Positions 23,534 through 31,219 of a DNA stretch of 64,000 nt are shown here, in pieces. The stretch is from Rhizobium sp. WSM4643 (lineage in GTDB: Bacteria > Pseudomonadota > Alphaproteobacteria > Rhizobiales > Rhizobiaceae): the NCBI RefSeq assembly GCF_025152745.1, contig NZ_CP104040.1:1860001-1924000 (forward strand), read 5' to 3'. Within the stretch, counting starts at the first letter, position 1. The number at the start of each line of letters is the position of its first letter. Below the pieces are notes generated by a model. That model worked only from the letters and a program-made list of their open reading frames with translations, ran no database searches and was not told the DNA's origin. The position numbers and the translations under genes were made by a program.

Positions 23534-25027
23534 ATGAGGGAACATGCAGTCGTGGTATCAGGGGCAGGGCCGACGGGCCTGATGCTGGCAGGCGAGCTTG
23601 CCTTGGCAGGCGTCGACGTCGCCATTGTCGAGCGCCGACCCAACCAGGAGCTTGCCGGTACGCGTGCCGGCGGTCTGAGTGCGCGCACGCTCGAGGTTCT
23701 CGATCAGCGTGGCGTTGTCGACCGGTTCCTTGCGGAAGGGCAGATAGCCCAGGTCACGGGGTTCGCGGTCACACGTCTGGACATCAGCGATTTTCCGACC
23801 CGGCACAATTACGGGCTGGCGTTGAGGCAGAAGCATATCGAGCGCATTCTGGCCGGCTGGGTCGGCGAGCTCGAGGTGCCGATCCATCGCGGCCTTGAGG
23901 TAACGGGTTTTGCGCAGCACGACACCAGCGTCACCATTGAGCTATCCAATGGCGCTTCGCTCAAGGCACGCTATCTCGTCGGCTGCGATGGCGGCCGCAG
24001 TCTGGTTCGCAAGGCTGCAGGCATTGCGTTTGAAGGATGGGATCCGACGACCAGCAACATTCTCGCCGAAGTGGAGATGGAAGAGGAGCCGCCATTGGGC
24101 ATCCATCGCACGGCCCTTGGCATTTATGCCTTTGGCAGGGAGGAGTATGAAATCCACGACGGCAAGATCGTCTTTGCCAAGGAAGGTCCGGTCGGCGTAA
24201 TGGTGCCGGAGAAGAATGCCGGCGCCAGGACCGAGCCGACCCTCGGGGATCTCAGGGACGCACTTATCGCCGCCTTCGGAACGGATTACGGACTCCATCG
24301 CGTCAACTGGATTTCCAGGTTCACCGACATGTCCAGGCAGGCAACGGCCTACCGCAAGGGCCGGGTACTCCTCGCCGGCGATGCCGCCCATGTGCATTCT
24401 CCGGTCGGCGGACAAGGCCTGAATACCGGTGTGCAGGATGCCGTCAATCTCGGTTGGAAGTTGGCCCAGGTGGTAAAAGGCACGTCGCCCGAAGCCTTGC
24501 TCGACACCTATCACGCCGAGCGGCATCCGGTTGCCGCCCGCGTGTTGCGCACCACGATGGCGCAGGTCGCGTTGCAGCGGACCGACGATCGCACCGAAGC
24601 CTTGCGAGACATCGTGACGGAGCTGCTTGGCATGGAGGAACCGCGCAAACGGATCGCGGCCGAAATGTCGGGACTTGGTATCCATTACGACCTCGGTGAG
24701 GGGCATCCGCTGCTCGGCCGCCGCATGCCTGACCTTGACCTCACCACACCTGATGGTCCTCTGCGTCTCTTTACGCTGCTCCAAGATGCGCGGCCTGTGT
24801 TCTTGAACCTCGACGCGCCCGGCAGCTTCGACATCGCGCCGTGGTCTGACCGCATCACGCTGGTCGACGCCGGATATGACGGTGCATGGGAGCTGCCTGC
24901 GCTGGGTGCGGTCTCCGCGCCCACCGCAGTGTTGATCCGGCCCGATGGATATGTGGCGTGGGCGGGTAACGGGATGCAGGATGGTTTGCAAGAGGCTGTG
25001 AATAGCTGGTTCGGACCACCCTGCTAA
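23534..25027 (+). CDS. FAD-dependent aromatic monooxygenase
   Basis: A 497-residue group A flavoprotein hydroxylase (PHBH fold, polyketide/phenol hydroxylase type). The dinucleotide-binding motif is VVSGAGPTGLMLAGELALAG with Glu at the end of strand 2 (IVERR). The DG motif is in GCDGGRSLVRKAAG and the GD motif in GRVLLAGDAAHVHSPVGGQG. The C-terminal 120 residues form a thioredoxin-like domain without CxxC (LTTPDGPLRLFTLLQDARP). It uses NAD(P)H and O2 to hydroxylate an aromatic substrate, identity unknown. No regulator is adjacent. A broken relative lies at 30094-30606. Confidence 0.9.
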   Translation: MREHAVVVSGAGPTGLMLAGELALAGVDVAIVERRPNQELAGTRAGGLSARTLEVLDQRGVVDRFLAEGQIAQVTGFAVTRLDISDFPTRHNYGLALRQKHIERILAGWVGELEVPIHRGLEVTGFAQHDTSVTIELSNGASLKARYLVGCDGGRSLVRKAAGIAFEGWDPTTSNILAEVEMEEEPPLGIHRTALGIYAFGREEYEIHDGKIVFAKEGPVGVMVPEKNAGARTEPTLGDLRDALIAAFGTDYGLHRVNWISRFTDMSRQATAYRKGRVLLAGDAAHVHSPVGGQGLNTGVQDAVNLGWKLAQVVKGTSPEALLDTYHAERHPVAARVLRTTMAQVALQRTDDRTEALRDIVTELLGMEEPRKRIAAEMSGLGIHYDLGEGHPLLGRRMPDLDLTTPDGPLRLFTLLQDARPVFLNLDAPGSFDIAPWSDRITLVDAGYDGAWELPALGAVSAPTAVLIRPDGYVAWAGNGMQDGLQEAVNSWFGPPC

Positions 25028-25045
25028 AGGCCGAGAAGCTCCGAC

Positions 25046-25783
25046 CTAGGCGGCGAGCGAGATCGAACCGCAATCCGATATCGTCGCGGGATCCGGCATC
25101 GGTTTGCCGCGACGTTCCCACGTCCGGCGGCTGATGCCGAAAGCCTCCCAGGGGCGCGCTGCACTCAAAGAATGGGCGAGATAATCGGCTCTGGAACGCG
25201 CGCCGACGGCACGGCGCTGCTCCTCTTTCCGGCTTCGGTCTCGCTGCCGCCGCTTTTCCTTTTGCAATTTTTCTCGCTTCCGCTTCGGCACATCGAAGGC
25301 ACCGATGGTGCGGATATTGAGGGCGCTCCGTTCTACGTAGCTTAGGTGCAGAGCATGACCGAGAGCGTCGGCGGACAACGGGGAAAAGCGCACCTTTGTC
25401 CGCTCGTAGATGACCTCCTCAATGTCGCCTTTCCCAGCCCAGGGAAGCCATCGCGCCGCCCAGCCGAGCACCACTTCGACGAACTCTTTCTTGAATTCGA
25501 CCAGGGCGAGGCTGGCGATCACCTCGACATAGATCAATGCGTCGTCGGCCTCGGGCACAATGTCTCCGTGACGATGCCTGATCAGTTTTTCGATCTCGCG
25601 CATCCGGCCGCGGAAATGGTTCCAACGGCTGGCCCGCATGCGGCGCTGGACGGCCTTGTAACCCAGCAGACAGTCGCCGATCTTGATGGCCGCAACATCC
25701 CGCGCCAAGCCCTCCGGCCGATCCGCTTTCTCAGCCCGCTTCTCCGATTGCGTCGCTTCATCAGTGCCAACAAGGCGATCCAT
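25046..25783 (-). CDS. Hypothetical protein with C-terminal DNA-binding-like region
   Basis: 245 residues, start ATG 25783 with AAGGAAAA upstream. The central part is ordinary soluble sequence (ADDALIYVEVIASLALVEF, WAARWLPWAGKGDIEEV). A strongly basic helix (KRKREKLQKEKRRQRDRSRK) precedes a helix-turn-helix-like end (RADYLAHSLSAARPWEAFGI then SRRTWERRGKP), a signature often seen on rhizobial plasmid or phage proteins. It is convergent with the monooxygenase gene. I do not know its function; DNA binding is an inference. Confidence 0.6.
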   Translation of the reverse strand: MDRLVGTDEATQSEKRAEKADRPEGLARDVAAIKIGDCLLGYKAVQRRMRASRWNHFRGRMREIEKLIRHRHGDIVPEADDALIYVEVIASLALVEFKKEFVEVVLGWAARWLPWAGKGDIEEVIYERTKVRFSPLSADALGHALHLSYVERSALNIRTIGAFDVPKRKREKLQKEKRRQRDRSRKEEQRRAVGARSRADYLAHSLSAARPWEAFGISRRTWERRGKPMPDPATISDCGSISLAA

Positions 25784-26058
25784 CGATTTTCCTTCACGAT
25801 CTGCCTTGGGAGGCCGAAACCACTAATGATAAAGGAAGGCCGAGGGGGTGATCATCTACTTTTGGCGCTGTTTGCACGTCATTCTGTGGATTTTCGACAT
25901 GGCGGTTCATCGCGGCTGGTGCCGGCCGTGTCGGTCAATTTGCCAAGTCTGTCGGGTGTGTCGCGGCGACCGGCATTGCTTTGCCGACAGCTTGTTCCAC
26001 GCTTATGATGCCGGGCGTCCGCGGACTGCTCATCGGACTATACGGAACGGAGAAAGAG

Positions 26059-26538
26059 ATGCGTAATTGGCTGGGCCTGCTTGCGGCAGGTGCTCTTGTC
26101 TTGCAACCGCTCACCTTCTCACAAGCGCAAGCAGCGAATGCGCTGGAGCGGGCCATCGCAGACGCGCAACCTTGCAGGTCGCTCAAGGCGAAGGTCTCGA
26201 GTTTTGGGATTACCGTGCAGGTCGGCGTCGACAAGCTCGATTCCGTGAAGATCGAAAACCTCCAGGTGTCGGTGAATGGCGACGCTGCGGAGGCCAGTGC
26301 CCGAGGCACGCTGGCCTGCAAGACATCGGACGAAGCTCTCGTCAAAGGCGGGTTCTCGGCGACCGCGGAAGTCCATCTGCGGGTCGACCTTGCGACTTGC
26401 AAGACCGCCGAGAGTTCGATCGAGATCGTGCAGACTGGCGGTCGCTTCGGCGATGTTGTCAATGGACTCCAGACCGAGATTTCCGAGGCGCTGCGGCGAA
26501 GCCTCGAGAAGAACCTCGCGAAGCTTTGCGAGAGGTGA
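26059..26538 (+). CDS. Secreted or periplasmic protein of unknown function
   Basis: 159 residues from ATG at 26059 (GGAGAAAG upstream). The signal peptide is MRNWLGLLAAGALVLQPLTF ending at an AQA-A cleavage-like site. The mature part of about 133 residues has four cysteines (QPCRSL, LACKTS, ATCKTA, KLCER), suited to two disulfides in the periplasm, and alternating beta-like segments. No family recognised. Confidence 0.7.
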   Translation: MRNWLGLLAAGALVLQPLTFSQAQAANALERAIADAQPCRSLKAKVSSFGITVQVGVDKLDSVKIENLQVSVNGDAAEASARGTLACKTSDEALVKGGFSATAEVHLRVDLATCKTAESSIEIVQTGGRFGDVVNGLQTEISEALRRSLEKNLAKLCER

Positions 26539-26686
26539 TTGACGGCTTTGACGCCGCTCAAGGCTTCCGCGGTTTGAGGCGCTCCCACTCCCTATCGATC
26601 ATCGGCGCGGAGGAATTCGTCCTCCATCCGATCGCCGGGAAGGGAAGGCGCGGTTCAGTCGCCACATTCCATCAGCACGTCTGCAA

Positions 26687-26761
26687 TCAGCGGAATCCGA
26701 AGAAACTCAAAATCGCGAGCACGATAACGACAGCGCCGACGAGCCAGATCAAATTGTTCAT
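26687..26761 (-). CDS. 24-residue membrane peptide
   Basis: MNNLIWLVGAVVIVLAILSF then FGFR: a single hydrophobic helix ending in a Phe-Gly-Phe-Arg tail, preceded by AGGAG. Very short proteins of this form (one TM followed by FFG-Arg) occur in many alphaproteobacteria. It would insert in the inner membrane. Function unknown; the strong ribosome-binding site and pattern support coding. Confidence 0.6.
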   Translation of the reverse strand: MNNLIWLVGAVVIVLAILSFFGFR

Positions 26762-26898
26762 GGGAAACCGTTCTCCTGTTTGAGATCGGGCCAACTGTGG
26801 CCCGATCACATAACGGTGAAGCAGGTTAGGAGTTCCCGAACGGCCCATTGCTGTCGCGTGCCGCCCCTGGTGCAAAACCAATTTCGGTTCTAAATCTT

Positions 26899-27078
26899 TC
26901 AATAGCTGCACGAGCGAGCATTGCCGGGTCTGAACCCATCCGCGCATGCCGGGTTTACCGATGTATTCCGCTGATATTGATAATCCTGGTGATCCTGCCT
27001 TGCAGGCGACGTACAGGAAGACGTGATCGCGGATACGCCGATCAGCACTCCCGCTACCAACGTAAAAAATTGGTTCAT
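26899..27078 (-). CDS. Small exported protein
   Basis: 59 residues from ATG 27078 behind AAGGAGAC. The N-terminus MNQFFTLVAGVLIGVSAITS is a signal peptide. A cysteine follows (SSCTSPARQ) but the preceding residues do not fit a standard lipobox. The mature part is polar with two further Cys near the end (NPACADGFRPGNARSCSY). Unknown function. Confidence 0.55.
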   Translation of the reverse strand: MNQFFTLVAGVLIGVSAITSSCTSPARQDHQDYQYQRNTSVNPACADGFRPGNARSCSY

Positions 27079-27397
27079 CTGAACGTCTCCTTGCAAGGTT
27101 GTCATGGTGGCAATCTACCATGCCAACACGAGCCTATGCGAAAACTTCTGAGGCGCTAGACGCACGCTCAGCTGAGCCGAAACATTCGTATGATTGATCA
27201 ACCAATCTCAAATCGTGATGCGTCGAACCTCAGCCGATGATCAACTTCGCTTCAGTCTAGTCTGATCGGGCTATTCTGCCGTTATGGAAGTAGTTGCATG
27301 GCCGTTAATAGTCAGGCGAATTTGATTTTGACTTGAATAAATCGGGGTTCTTCAGTAGAATTACGCCATAAAATAGTAATATAAATGGGAGGATACT
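27079..27397. other. Intergenic region, nothing recognised
   Basis: 319 bases between divergent genes. It is AT-rich towards 27300-27390, as expected for the promoter of the DUF982 gene at 27398, but I see no clear -35/-10 pair, repeat or ORF. Confidence 0.4.
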
Positions 27398-27688
27398 ATG
27401 TCGTCAACTCGGTTTGATCCGATTCTGCTGCATCGTCAACATTTCATCGATGAGGTCACGTGCCTCGATGAAATCTTCGATGTTCTGGAGGAGTGGCCGG
27501 AGGACAAACGGGGTTTGGCATATGAAACGCTGTTGAAGGCGTGCAGAGATACCGCCAACGGGCGTTTCCCGCTGAGCGCTGCACGCGAGAATTTCCGTCG
27601 GTTCCTCAAGATGTCGGGCGTGCTGGCGAAGGTCGAGGGTGGCCCAAAATTCGAGCGGCTGATGAACGAGCATATGGGCAATGCTTAG
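27398..27688 (+). CDS. DUF982-family protein
   Basis: A 96-residue protein. The core CLDEIFDVLEEWPEDKRGLA, YETLLKACRDTANGRFPLSAAREN and FRRFLKMSG follows the DUF982 pattern (helix, WP, Gly, then AC.....G....AR..F). These small proteins are multiplied in Rhizobiaceae and have no known function. GGGAGG lies upstream of ATG 27398. A second, diverged member is at 29203. Confidence 0.78.
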   Translation: MSSTRFDPILLHRQHFIDEVTCLDEIFDVLEEWPEDKRGLAYETLLKACRDTANGRFPLSAARENFRRFLKMSGVLAKVEGGPKFERLMNEHMGNA

Positions 27689-27722
27689 CAAGACAGGCTT
27701 TTGACGAGGCTATCCGATAGCA

Positions 27723-27760
27723 GACGAGAACGCGCCGCCACTTTGCGGTGCGTTCTCGTC
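27723..27760. terminator. Strong hairpin after the DUF982 gene
   Basis: An outer stem GACGAGAACGC / GCGTTCTCGTC of 11 bp with an inner CCGC/GCGG stem. There is no T-run, so it is either a factor-dependent terminator or a structured 3' end shared with the convergent cyclase gene. Confidence 0.55.
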
Positions 27761-27970
27761 TCAACGTCTGCTGGCCTGAAGTGGTCGCAAACTCCAGATT
27801 CGCTCTTCGTCTTCAGCTCTTTGTTTTCACGCATGTCGCTGTCGCAAAATCGCGGCACAGTTTTGCGCCCTATGCTTTGATGATCGCCTATTTCTTCGCC
27901 ACCAAGCGCGCGGCGCGGCAAGCCCTGCCAAGAGGCAGATGCCTGTTCGGGTGTTGGATCTCGACAAATC

Positions 27971-28798
27971 TTAGCCAAGGCCGGCGCTGGCCCAATCGCA
28001 TCGGAAGACCAGCATGGGCTTCGAAAACCCCTTGAACCGTCGGCGCGCTACGTGAGCGAAGAGATCGGCGGCGCCGTATTCGCGAAAAATGTTCTCCGAG
28101 ACGAGGATCTGGTCGCTGGAGGCTGCCGCACAGAGACGCGCGGCAAGTTGCACGGTCGAGCCGAAGAGGTCGTTGCTGTCCTCGACCGGTTCGCCGCAGT
28201 CCAGTCCAATGCGGATGTGGATCGGTTCGGTGTTACCGCCGTTGTAACGCTTGAATTCCCGCTGGATCGCCATTGCGCATTCGACGGCTGCTGTTGTCGC
28301 GGCGAAGGCCGCCATGATGCCGTCGCCGGTGTGTTTCACTTCGCGGCCCGAATTCTGGCTGAGGCATCGGCGCACGATGGCATCATGGGCTCTGACCATT
28401 TCGGTCGCAATCCGGTCGCCGAGGCGCGATGTCATCGCTGTCGATCCGACGATGTCGGTAAAGAGGATTGCTCGGTGGCCGGGATCGACGTCGCTGGACG
28501 ACTGACCGGGTGCCGGCTCAGGATCGTGAATTCGGCCGAGAAAAGCCTCGACCGCCGACAAGGCAACCTCGACGATCTCGGCGGCGACGAAGCCGTGCGC
28601 TTCGCGATGCACACATTGCGCGGTTTCGGCATCCGGTGCATCCACGAGGCAAAAGGCGGTCCCGCGCCGCTGATCGAACCAGTAGGTCAGGAATTTGACG
28701 CCGTACTTGTCCTGGATATCGAGATCCATGCGATGCGCCCTGGCAACGTCGGCGGCTGACGTTCCTTCAAGAAAGTGCCGGTCCATGAAGATAGGCAT
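27971..28798 (-). CDS. DUF4242-adenylate/guanylate cyclase fusion protein
   Basis: 275 residues from ATG 28798 (GGGAGGAG upstream). The N-terminal ~85 residues match the DUF4242 ferredoxin-like domain (MPIFMDRHFLEGTSAADVAR, GTAFCLVDAPDAETAQCVHR). From about residue 115 comes a class III nucleotide cyclase domain: RAILFTDIVGSTAMTSRLGD with the first metal Asp, HTGDGIMAAF with the second, HIRIGLDCGEPVE, and FGSTVQLAARLCAAA. It probably makes cAMP under control of the N-terminal sensor, which in relatives binds metal or small ligands. It is cytoplasmic, as no membrane segment is seen. Stands alone. Confidence 0.85.
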   Translation of the reverse strand: MPIFMDRHFLEGTSAADVARAHRMDLDIQDKYGVKFLTYWFDQRRGTAFCLVDAPDAETAQCVHREAHGFVAAEIVEVALSAVEAFLGRIHDPEPAPGQSSSDVDPGHRAILFTDIVGSTAMTSRLGDRIATEMVRAHDAIVRRCLSQNSGREVKHTGDGIMAAFAATTAAVECAMAIQREFKRYNGGNTEPIHIRIGLDCGEPVEDSNDLFGSTVQLAARLCAAASSDQILVSENIFREYGAADLFAHVARRRFKGFSKPMLVFRCDWASAGLG

Positions 28799-29202
28799 CG
28801 CGCGCTCCTCCCAGATCCGCCGCGTGCAGGATAGATGGCATTGTACGACCCGGATGAAACTCCGTCCACCTCTGGGACAATCCATGAATGATTATAGGGG
28901 TTTTTGCTTCCGGCAATGCATATGAGTTGCTGTAATCCTTGTAGAGTATAAAAGGAAAGACTGAGTTTTAATCAGCAGGCCTGGGAGGGGAAGCCCGATA
29001 TTTACCATAATCAGTCGCTTAATGACTGATCGCAGGATCCCAGTTCAGGCTCCATGTTCTCGAAAGCAGCGGCTGCAGGGGATCTGGAGGGGACGAAAGG
29101 AACGCCTACACTGCGAGCATCGCTGACCAAGATCAAATCCCGTGAAGCCACCCTTCGGCTGGTGACGCGGCCTACCAACGGCACGCAACTTGCATCGTAC
29201 CC
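28799..29202. other. Non-coding region with a tRNA-Lys-like remnant
   Basis: 404 bases without a convincing gene. At 28963-29007 the sequence GAGTTTTAATCAGCAGGCCT...AAGCCCGATATTTACCA follows the anticodon-loop-to-CCA part of tRNA-Lys with substitutions and a short altered T-arm. The anticodon stem CTGA/TCAG is intact but the T-loop is not, so it cannot be a working tRNA. Confidence 0.45.
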
Positions 29203-29496
29203 ATGAGCTCCACTGAAATTGGGAAAAGCTGTAGCAAAGTGAGACAGACGGCACATTTTCGACCGGTTGGCTTGGCCTCAATGGGGATCGGCCATTATGC
29301 CGTTATTAACTCCGTGTGGGACGCCGCGCGCACGCTGCTGCGCGACTGGCCGGTAGACGACGGTGAAGAGTATTTCGAGGCCGTCAAGTCGTGCCTGGAT
29401 GCGATCATCGGCGATCTCCCACCGGAACACGTGCGGGCGGCCTTCATCAGGGCAGCACAGGAGGCCGGCATCGCCGTCATAGAAGCGGCCGACTGA
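29203..29496 (+). CDS. DUF982-family protein
   Basis: 97 residues. After a short N-terminal extension the core reads FRPVGLASMGIGHYAVINSV, WDAARTLLRDWPVDDGEEYF, EAVKSCLDAIIGDLPPEHVR and AAFIRAAQEAG, a good match to the DUF982 pattern (F.PV...G....V.S...A...L..WP...G..Y..A...C). Unknown function. The exact start is uncertain, since in-frame codons lie between 29203 and 29280. Confidence 0.78.
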   Translation: MSSTEIGKSCSKVRQTAHFRPVGLASMGIGHYAVINSVWDAARTLLRDWPVDDGEEYFEAVKSCLDAIIGDLPPEHVRAAFIRAAQEAGIAVIEAAD

Positions 29497-29595
29497 GTAT
29501 CTGGCTCGCCTCGACCCCAGCCTCCGCCTGACCACACCCGTCCTCAAAGCCATATCATCCAAACGCTTGACTTTTCCTGCCGAAGTTCTAACGTA

Positions 29596-29610
29596 GAACA
29601 AAACAGGAAC
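29596..29610 (+). promoter_or_regulatory. LexA (SOS) box upstream of a two-gene mini-operon
   Basis: GAAC-AAAACAG-GAAC, an exact GAAC-N7-GAAC direct repeat, the reverse-strand form of the alphaproteobacterial SOS box GTTC-N7-GTTC. It sits 14 bases before the start codon of the next gene, where LexA would block transcription or elongation. An additional GTTC at 29585 forms a palindrome with the first GAAC. Confidence 0.7.
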
Positions 29611-29623
29611 ATTGGAGATGATC

Positions 29624-29794
29624 ATGACGCACACGGAACAGGTGATCGCCAACGCCCTCGCGCTCGTCGAAGCGTCCCGCGCAGCCCGCGAGCGGGATCA
29701 ACAGCGGCGCGCCGCCTGGCAGAGAAAGGTCGAACTCAGCCGGCCGCTGCCGCCATTGCCGCGCCCTGTGCAATTGCCGTTGGCGCTGAACTGA
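29624..29794 (+). CDS. Small protein, first gene of an SOS-boxed operon
   Basis: 56 residues from ATG 29624 (GGAG 6 bases upstream). MTHTEQVIANALALVEASRA then RERDQQRRAAWQRKVELSRP and a Pro-rich end (PLPPLPRPVQLPLALN): one charged helix plus a proline-rich tail. The tail ends PxxLPLALN, reminiscent of the short linear motifs by which proteins bind the beta sliding clamp, but I cannot confirm that. The stop overlaps the next start (TGATG). Presumably induced by DNA damage. Confidence 0.7.
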   Translation: MTHTEQVIANALALVEASRAARERDQQRRAAWQRKVELSRPLPPLPRPVQLPLALN

Positions 29795-30060
29795 TGCAGC
29801 CGGCAAAAGTCTTGGAACCCAATCGGCCTCGACCCGAACAAACTGGACCTGATCAAACCTGGCCCGATCAAGCCTGGCCAGATCAAGCTTGGGAAGTCGA
29901 AGCCGTGCTTGCCTGGCATGACGACAATGCCAAGGCGGCGATACGCTCGCTGCTCGATGACTGCAAACATCTCCGCCAGCAATTGGCGCTGGCGGAAAGC
30001 GTGATGAGCCGCGGGATGGCCCGCGGATGGGCGCCGCGATACGAGCGGGATGCCCTCTAA
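29794..30060 (+). CDS. Small protein with tandem PDQxW repeats, SOS-boxed operon
   Basis: 88 residues. Residues about 15-33 contain a short tandem repeat (GPDQTWPDQAWPDQAW) encoded by 15-base repeats with GATCAA cores. The C-terminal 55 residues form a helical domain (EAVLAWHDDNAKAAIRSLL, DDCKHLRQQLALAESVMSRG, MARGWAPRYERDAL). Translationally coupled to the previous gene. No known domain. Its likely control by LexA suggests a DNA-damage role. Confidence 0.7.
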   Translation: MQPAKVLEPNRPRPEQTGPDQTWPDQAWPDQAWEVEAVLAWHDDNAKAAIRSLLDDCKHLRQQLALAESVMSRGMARGWAPRYERDAL

Positions 30061-30093
30061 AGATCCGTGTGCCCCGTTTATAGCGCGGCACCT

Positions 30094-30627
<534 letters not shown>

Positions 30628-30705
30628 TCATCGGAGCCATTGCGCCGGCGCGTCGGCGATGATCTTGTAGCGTCGTGCAATCGCAACGTTTTCCGGTGAT
30701 TCCCA

Positions 30706-31182
30706 ATGTTCGACATTCTGTGGCGCGGCCTGGTGATCGGCGCCGGCGCAACCATCCTGATGGACCTCTGGGCGATCCTGCTCACCCGGTTCGGCCAGGC
30801 GGCGCCCAACTGGGCACCTGTGGGACGCTGGTTCTGGCACCTTGGCCGCGGCAAGGTCTTTCACGAGAGCATTGCCGATGCCGAGCCCTATGGCAGTGAA
30901 TTGGCGCTCGGCTGGACCGGCCACTACGCCGTCGGCATCCTCTATGGGGTGATCTTCGCCATCATCATGGGCTCGGCCTGGCTGGCGACTCCGGCATTTC
31001 TACCCGCCTGGATCTTCGGCATCATCACCGTCGGGGCAGGGTGGTTCCTATTGCAGCCGGGCCTCGGCATCGGCTGGGCCGCTTCCAAACATCCGACCCC
31101 GAACAAGGTCCGGTGCTTCAATCTGCTGGCTCACACTGTTTTCGCGCTGGGGCTTTATGGGACGGCGTTGATCATCGGCTGA
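30706..31182 (+). CDS. DUF2938 family membrane protein
   Basis: 158 residues with four hydrophobic segments: LWRGLVIGAGATILMDLWAI, GHYAVGILYGVIFAIIMGSA, AWIFGIITVGAGWFLLQPGL and LLAHTVFALGLYGTALIIG. The polar phrase KHPTPNKVRCFNLLAH and the GWTGHYAVG motif are typical of DUF2938 proteins. Inner-membrane protein of unknown function. The IS4-family element was inserted 37 bases after its stop. Confidence 0.82.
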   Translation: MFDILWRGLVIGAGATILMDLWAILLTRFGQAAPNWAPVGRWFWHLGRGKVFHESIADAEPYGSELALGWTGHYAVGILYGVIFAIIMGSAWLATPAFLPAWIFGIITVGAGWFLLQPGLGIGWAASKHPTPNKVRCFNLLAHTVFALGLYGTALIIG

Positions 31183-31194
31183 GATCAGCCAAAA

Positions 31195-31219
31195 CCCCTC
31201 CCCAACCCCTCCCCACAAG
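31195..31219. repeat. C-rich palindromic repeat, left copy (split by the IS4-family element)
   Basis: The left 25 bases of a 33-bp repeat; the rest continues at 32707-32725 beyond the insertion. An inverted full copy is at 36355-36387. The sequence CCCCACAAGGGGG forms its own small palindrome. Confidence 0.75.
31209..31219 (+). repeat. 11-bp target-site duplication, left
   Basis: CTCCCCACAAG directly before the left inverted repeat, identical to 32707-32717. An 11-bp duplication is normal for IS4-family transposition. Confidence 0.9.

Noticed and set aside
26899..27078. A lipoprotein
   Set aside because: The cysteine after the signal peptide is preceded by T-S-S, which does not meet the lipobox pattern.
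29800..29900. A short CRISPR-like array
   Set aside because: The 15-base repeats are tandem without spacers and encode PDQxW units inside an ORF.
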